The position numbers were made by a program, and so were the translations under genes. A DNA stretch of 64,000 nucleotides, from contig JABXHX010000030.1 of NCBI GenBank assembly GCA_013373385.1, forward strand, positions 1 to 64,000. Reading direction: 5' to 3'. The first letter of the stretch is position 1; every line of letters begins with the position of its first letter. Source of the DNA: Flavobacteriaceae bacterium (GTDB taxonomy: Bacteria; Bacteroidota; Bacteroidia; Flavobacteriales; Flavobacteriaceae). The notes below the pieces were generated by a model. That model saw only the letters and a list, made by a program, of their open reading frames with translations, had not been told where the DNA came from and ran no database searches. Below, piece by piece: positions 61,549 to 64,000 of the stretch.

Positions 61549-61566
61549 GAACAACATATATTGTTC
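61549..61566. promoter_or_regulatory. Inverted repeat GAACAA-N6-TTGTTC upstream of LacI-family gene (operator or terminator)
   Basis: Perfect 6-bp arms, about 35 nt before the lacI-like ATG, followed by a T tract. Confidence 0.4.
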
Positions 61567-61600
61567 TTTTTTTGTACTTTAGAGCTTCATTTTATTTCTT

Positions 61601-62638
61601 ATGAAGCGACTTACAATTAAAGACATTGCCAATCATTTTAACGTATCTATTTCTACCGTTTCTAAAGCGTTGAATGACAGCTATGAAATAAGTGTAAGTA
61701 CCAAAGAAAAAATTCAGCGTTTTGCAAAAGAAAACAATTACAAACCTAACTTTAATGCGTTAAGTTTAAAGAGTAGAAAAACAAAAACAATTGGAATCAT
61801 CATTCCCAATATGTTAAACTATTTTTTTGCGCAAGTATTTAAAGGAGTAGAAAAAGTAGCCAACAAAAGAGGCTACAAAATAATCTCTTGTATTTCTAAC
61901 GAATCGTACGAAAAAGAAAAAGAAACGCTAGAAATGTTATCAAATGGTAGTATTGACGGGGTAATAGTTTCTATTGCAGAAGAAACAGAATTACAAAACA
62001 ACTTTAGTCATTTTGAAAATTGTATTGCTGCAGGAATCCCAATTGTTATGTTTGATAGAGTTGCTGAACGCATCAATTGTGATAAAGTAATTACTAACGA
62101 TTTTGATGGTGCAGTAAATGCAGTACAACACTTGGTAAAAACAGGATTTAAAAACATTGCATTTATATCTACAATAAGCAACTTACAAATTGGTCGTTTA
62201 AGACATCAAGGCTATCTTAAAGGCTTAGAAAAAGAAAATATTGCTATTAGAGAAGACTTTATCATCAATATAAAAGAAGACGATTACAAAGAATATGAAA
62301 ATGTACTAACGCCTATTTTTGCTCAAAAAGATATTGACGCAGTGATTACTACAGATGAGTCTTCTGCCATTGCTGCAATGAAAGTAGCCATTAGAAAAGG
62401 ACATACAGTACCAGATAACTTTTCGGTCATTGCTTTTTCTAACGGAATTTTAGCTAGGCATTCTAGTCCAAAAATGACAACAGTAAGTCAGCACGGAGAA
62501 CAAATGGGTGCTACTGCTGCAGAAAAACTAATTGACAAATTAGAAAATAATAACGATACTCATAACGAAACCTTTATTATTAAAACAGATATCGTTGAGC
62601 GAAAATCTACTAAATCTTACATGGTAGTTCACAATTAA
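61601..62638 (+). CDS. LacI-family transcriptional regulator
   Basis: HTH LTIKDIANHFNVSISTVSKALNDSYEIS; periplasmic-binding-like domain (KTIGIIIPNMLNYFFAQVFKGVE). Confidence 0.95.
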   Translation: MKRLTIKDIANHFNVSISTVSKALNDSYEISVSTKEKIQRFAKENNYKPNFNALSLKSRKTKTIGIIIPNMLNYFFAQVFKGVEKVANKRGYKIISCISNESYEKEKETLEMLSNGSIDGVIVSIAEETELQNNFSHFENCIAAGIPIVMFDRVAERINCDKVITNDFDGAVNAVQHLVKTGFKNIAFISTISNLQIGRLRHQGYLKGLEKENIAIREDFIINIKEDDYKEYENVLTPIFAQKDIDAVITTDESSAIAAMKVAIRKGHTVPDNFSVIAFSNGILARHSSPKMTTVSQHGEQMGATAAEKLIDKLENNNDTHNETFIIKTDIVERKSTKSYMVVHN

Positions 62639-63436
62639 TTAAGCTAGTATATTTAACTCAACTACCAAACCTTCATTGGCTCTTATATTAAAAACAGTTT
62701 CGTCTTCAAAAATTAAATACTGCCCTTTAATACCTACCAATATTCCTGTATAAGATTTCTCTTTTACTAAATTTAAACTTTTAGGTTTTTCTGGATATTT
62801 GTTCACAGGAAAATTCAACTGAGTTTCTTTATTATTTTCAATAAAATATTCTTGTACTTCCTTTGGAATATAAGTACGAAGACGCTCTTGCCAAGCTTGT
62901 AGGTTTTCATCTTCAATATCATTCTTTAACATTTTGCGCCAATTGGTTTTGTCTGCCACATGCGCTTTTAACGCTACCTCTGTAATTCCTGCCAAATATC
63001 TATTAGGCACCTCTACAATTTCAATAGCTTCGTGTGCACCTTGATCAATCCAACGTGTAGGAACTTGTTGCTTTCTGGTAACTCCAACTTTTACATTACT
63101 TGAATTTGCCAAATACACAATATGAGGTTGTAATTGCACTTGCTTTTCGTAAGCTAAATCTCTATCCTCAATACCTAAATGTGCTGTACTTAACTCAGGC
63201 CTCATAATCCAATCTCCAGCATTGGGTGTTTCAAAAAAACAACTCTTACAATAGCCTTGTCTGTAAATAGTTTTCTCTAAATGACAATGCAAACATTTAT
63301 ATTTTTTAAAAGAAATTTCAATAGTTTTATCTATTAACTGATTCATATTCAAGAAATCAGTATCCATTTCTAAATAATACTGAATGGTTTCTAAATGTTC
63401 TGTTGGCATTTTTTTTAACACGCCTTGATATTTCAT
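62639..63436 (-). CDS. DUF2797 family protein
   Basis: CHLEKTIYRQGYCKSCFFETP zinc-like motif; VGVTRKQQVPTRWIDQGAHEAI. Confidence 0.85.
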   Translation of the reverse strand: MKYQGVLKKMPTEHLETIQYYLEMDTDFLNMNQLIDKTIEISFKKYKCLHCHLEKTIYRQGYCKSCFFETPNAGDWIMRPELSTAHLGIEDRDLAYEKQVQLQPHIVYLANSSNVKVGVTRKQQVPTRWIDQGAHEAIEIVEVPNRYLAGITEVALKAHVADKTNWRKMLKNDIEDENLQAWQERLRTYIPKEVQEYFIENNKETQLNFPVNKYPEKPKSLNLVKEKSYTGILVGIKGQYLIFEDETVFNIRANEGLVVELNILA

Positions 63437-63535
63437 AAAAAGAATTTAGTATTTTTAACTCGTTGTGAATAGCTAACAAACTTACTATAAAAAAGCAAGT
63501 ATTCAGAATTTTAATTTAAAAATGCAGCAAACTTT

Positions 63536-64000
63536 ATGTCTTTTCCTTTAGTAAATTCAATCATTTCTTGGTTTTTAAAAAAGCGTAAGCATCAAATAGA
63601 ATTATTTTTAAAATACCCACTAGATGTACAGCAAGAGCTGCTTTTTAAATTACTAAATACAGCAAAAAATACTGAGTTTGGAAAGCAATACTCTTTTTCT
63701 AAATTAAAAAATTACACTGATTTTGCAACAACAGTACCTATACAAAAATACGAAAGCATTGAGCCTTTAATAGAACGTTGCAGAAAAGGAGAACAGAACT
63801 TATTCTGGCCAACAACCATAAAATGGTTTGCCAAATCTAGCGGAACCACCAATGCAAAAAGTAAATTTATTCCAGTTAGTGATGAAGCCATAGAATATTG
63901 CCACCTAAAAGCTGGTAAAGACATGCTTTGCCTTTACATTAACAATAATGAAGACACACAGTTATTTGTTGGAAAAGGATTGCGCCTTGGAGGTAGCTCT
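63536..64000 (+). CDS. GH3 auxin-responsive promoter family protein, N-terminal part (runs off window end)
   Basis: MSFPLVNSIISWFLKKRKHQIELFLKYP...FAKSSGTTNAKSKFIPVSDEA adenylation-like P-loop. Confidence 0.88.
   Translation, partial: MSFPLVNSIISWFLKKRKHQIELFLKYPLDVQQELLFKLLNTAKNTEFGKQYSFSKLKNYTDFATTVPIQKYESIEPLIERCRKGEQNLFWPTTIKWFAKSSGTTNAKSKFIPVSDEAIEYCHLKAGKDMLCLYINNNEDTQLFVGKGLRLGGSS

Overview
This 64 kb AT-rich window looks like a chromosomal segment from a Flavobacteriaceae/Bacteroidota bacterium. The lineage call rests on GLPGLI-family proteins, PF14905-type outer-membrane proteins, TAnnTTTG-like promoters and the gene order. Main blocks: (1) clpP fragment, tig, and a module of an outer-membrane protein and two GLPGLI paralogs, divergent from a histidine kinase/response regulator pair. 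(2) ECF sigma, small protein and MscS-like cluster, then primary sigma factor and rpe. (3) A tRNA-Arg gene and a complete single-strand dcw cell-division/peptidoglycan cluster (mraZ to ftsZ), with three perfect 10-bp MraZ-box-like repeats at its promoter. (4) engB, an RluA-like synthase, and an AlkB-like hydroxylase with a class-3 aldehyde dehydrogenase. (5) A penicillin-acylase-like Ntn hydrolase and a DegT aminotransferase. (6) An arsenosugar-biosynthesis operon (peroxidase-like, ArsS, rhodanese, glycosyltransferase, PNP, ArsM), followed by a solitary SRA-HNH, type IV restriction-like gene. (7) A tightly coupled six-gene operon joining an FAD oxidoreductase and a membrane 4Fe-4S protein to a MORN-repeat protein and three membrane glycosyltransferases. 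The best candidates for under-described biology are the two-component/GLPGLI/OMP module with phased GTTAAC sites, the redox-glycosyltransferase operon, and the SRA-HNH gene next to the arsenosugar operon. No CRISPR array, prophage, IS element or rRNA was recognised. All calls are from reading the sequence; no database search was run.
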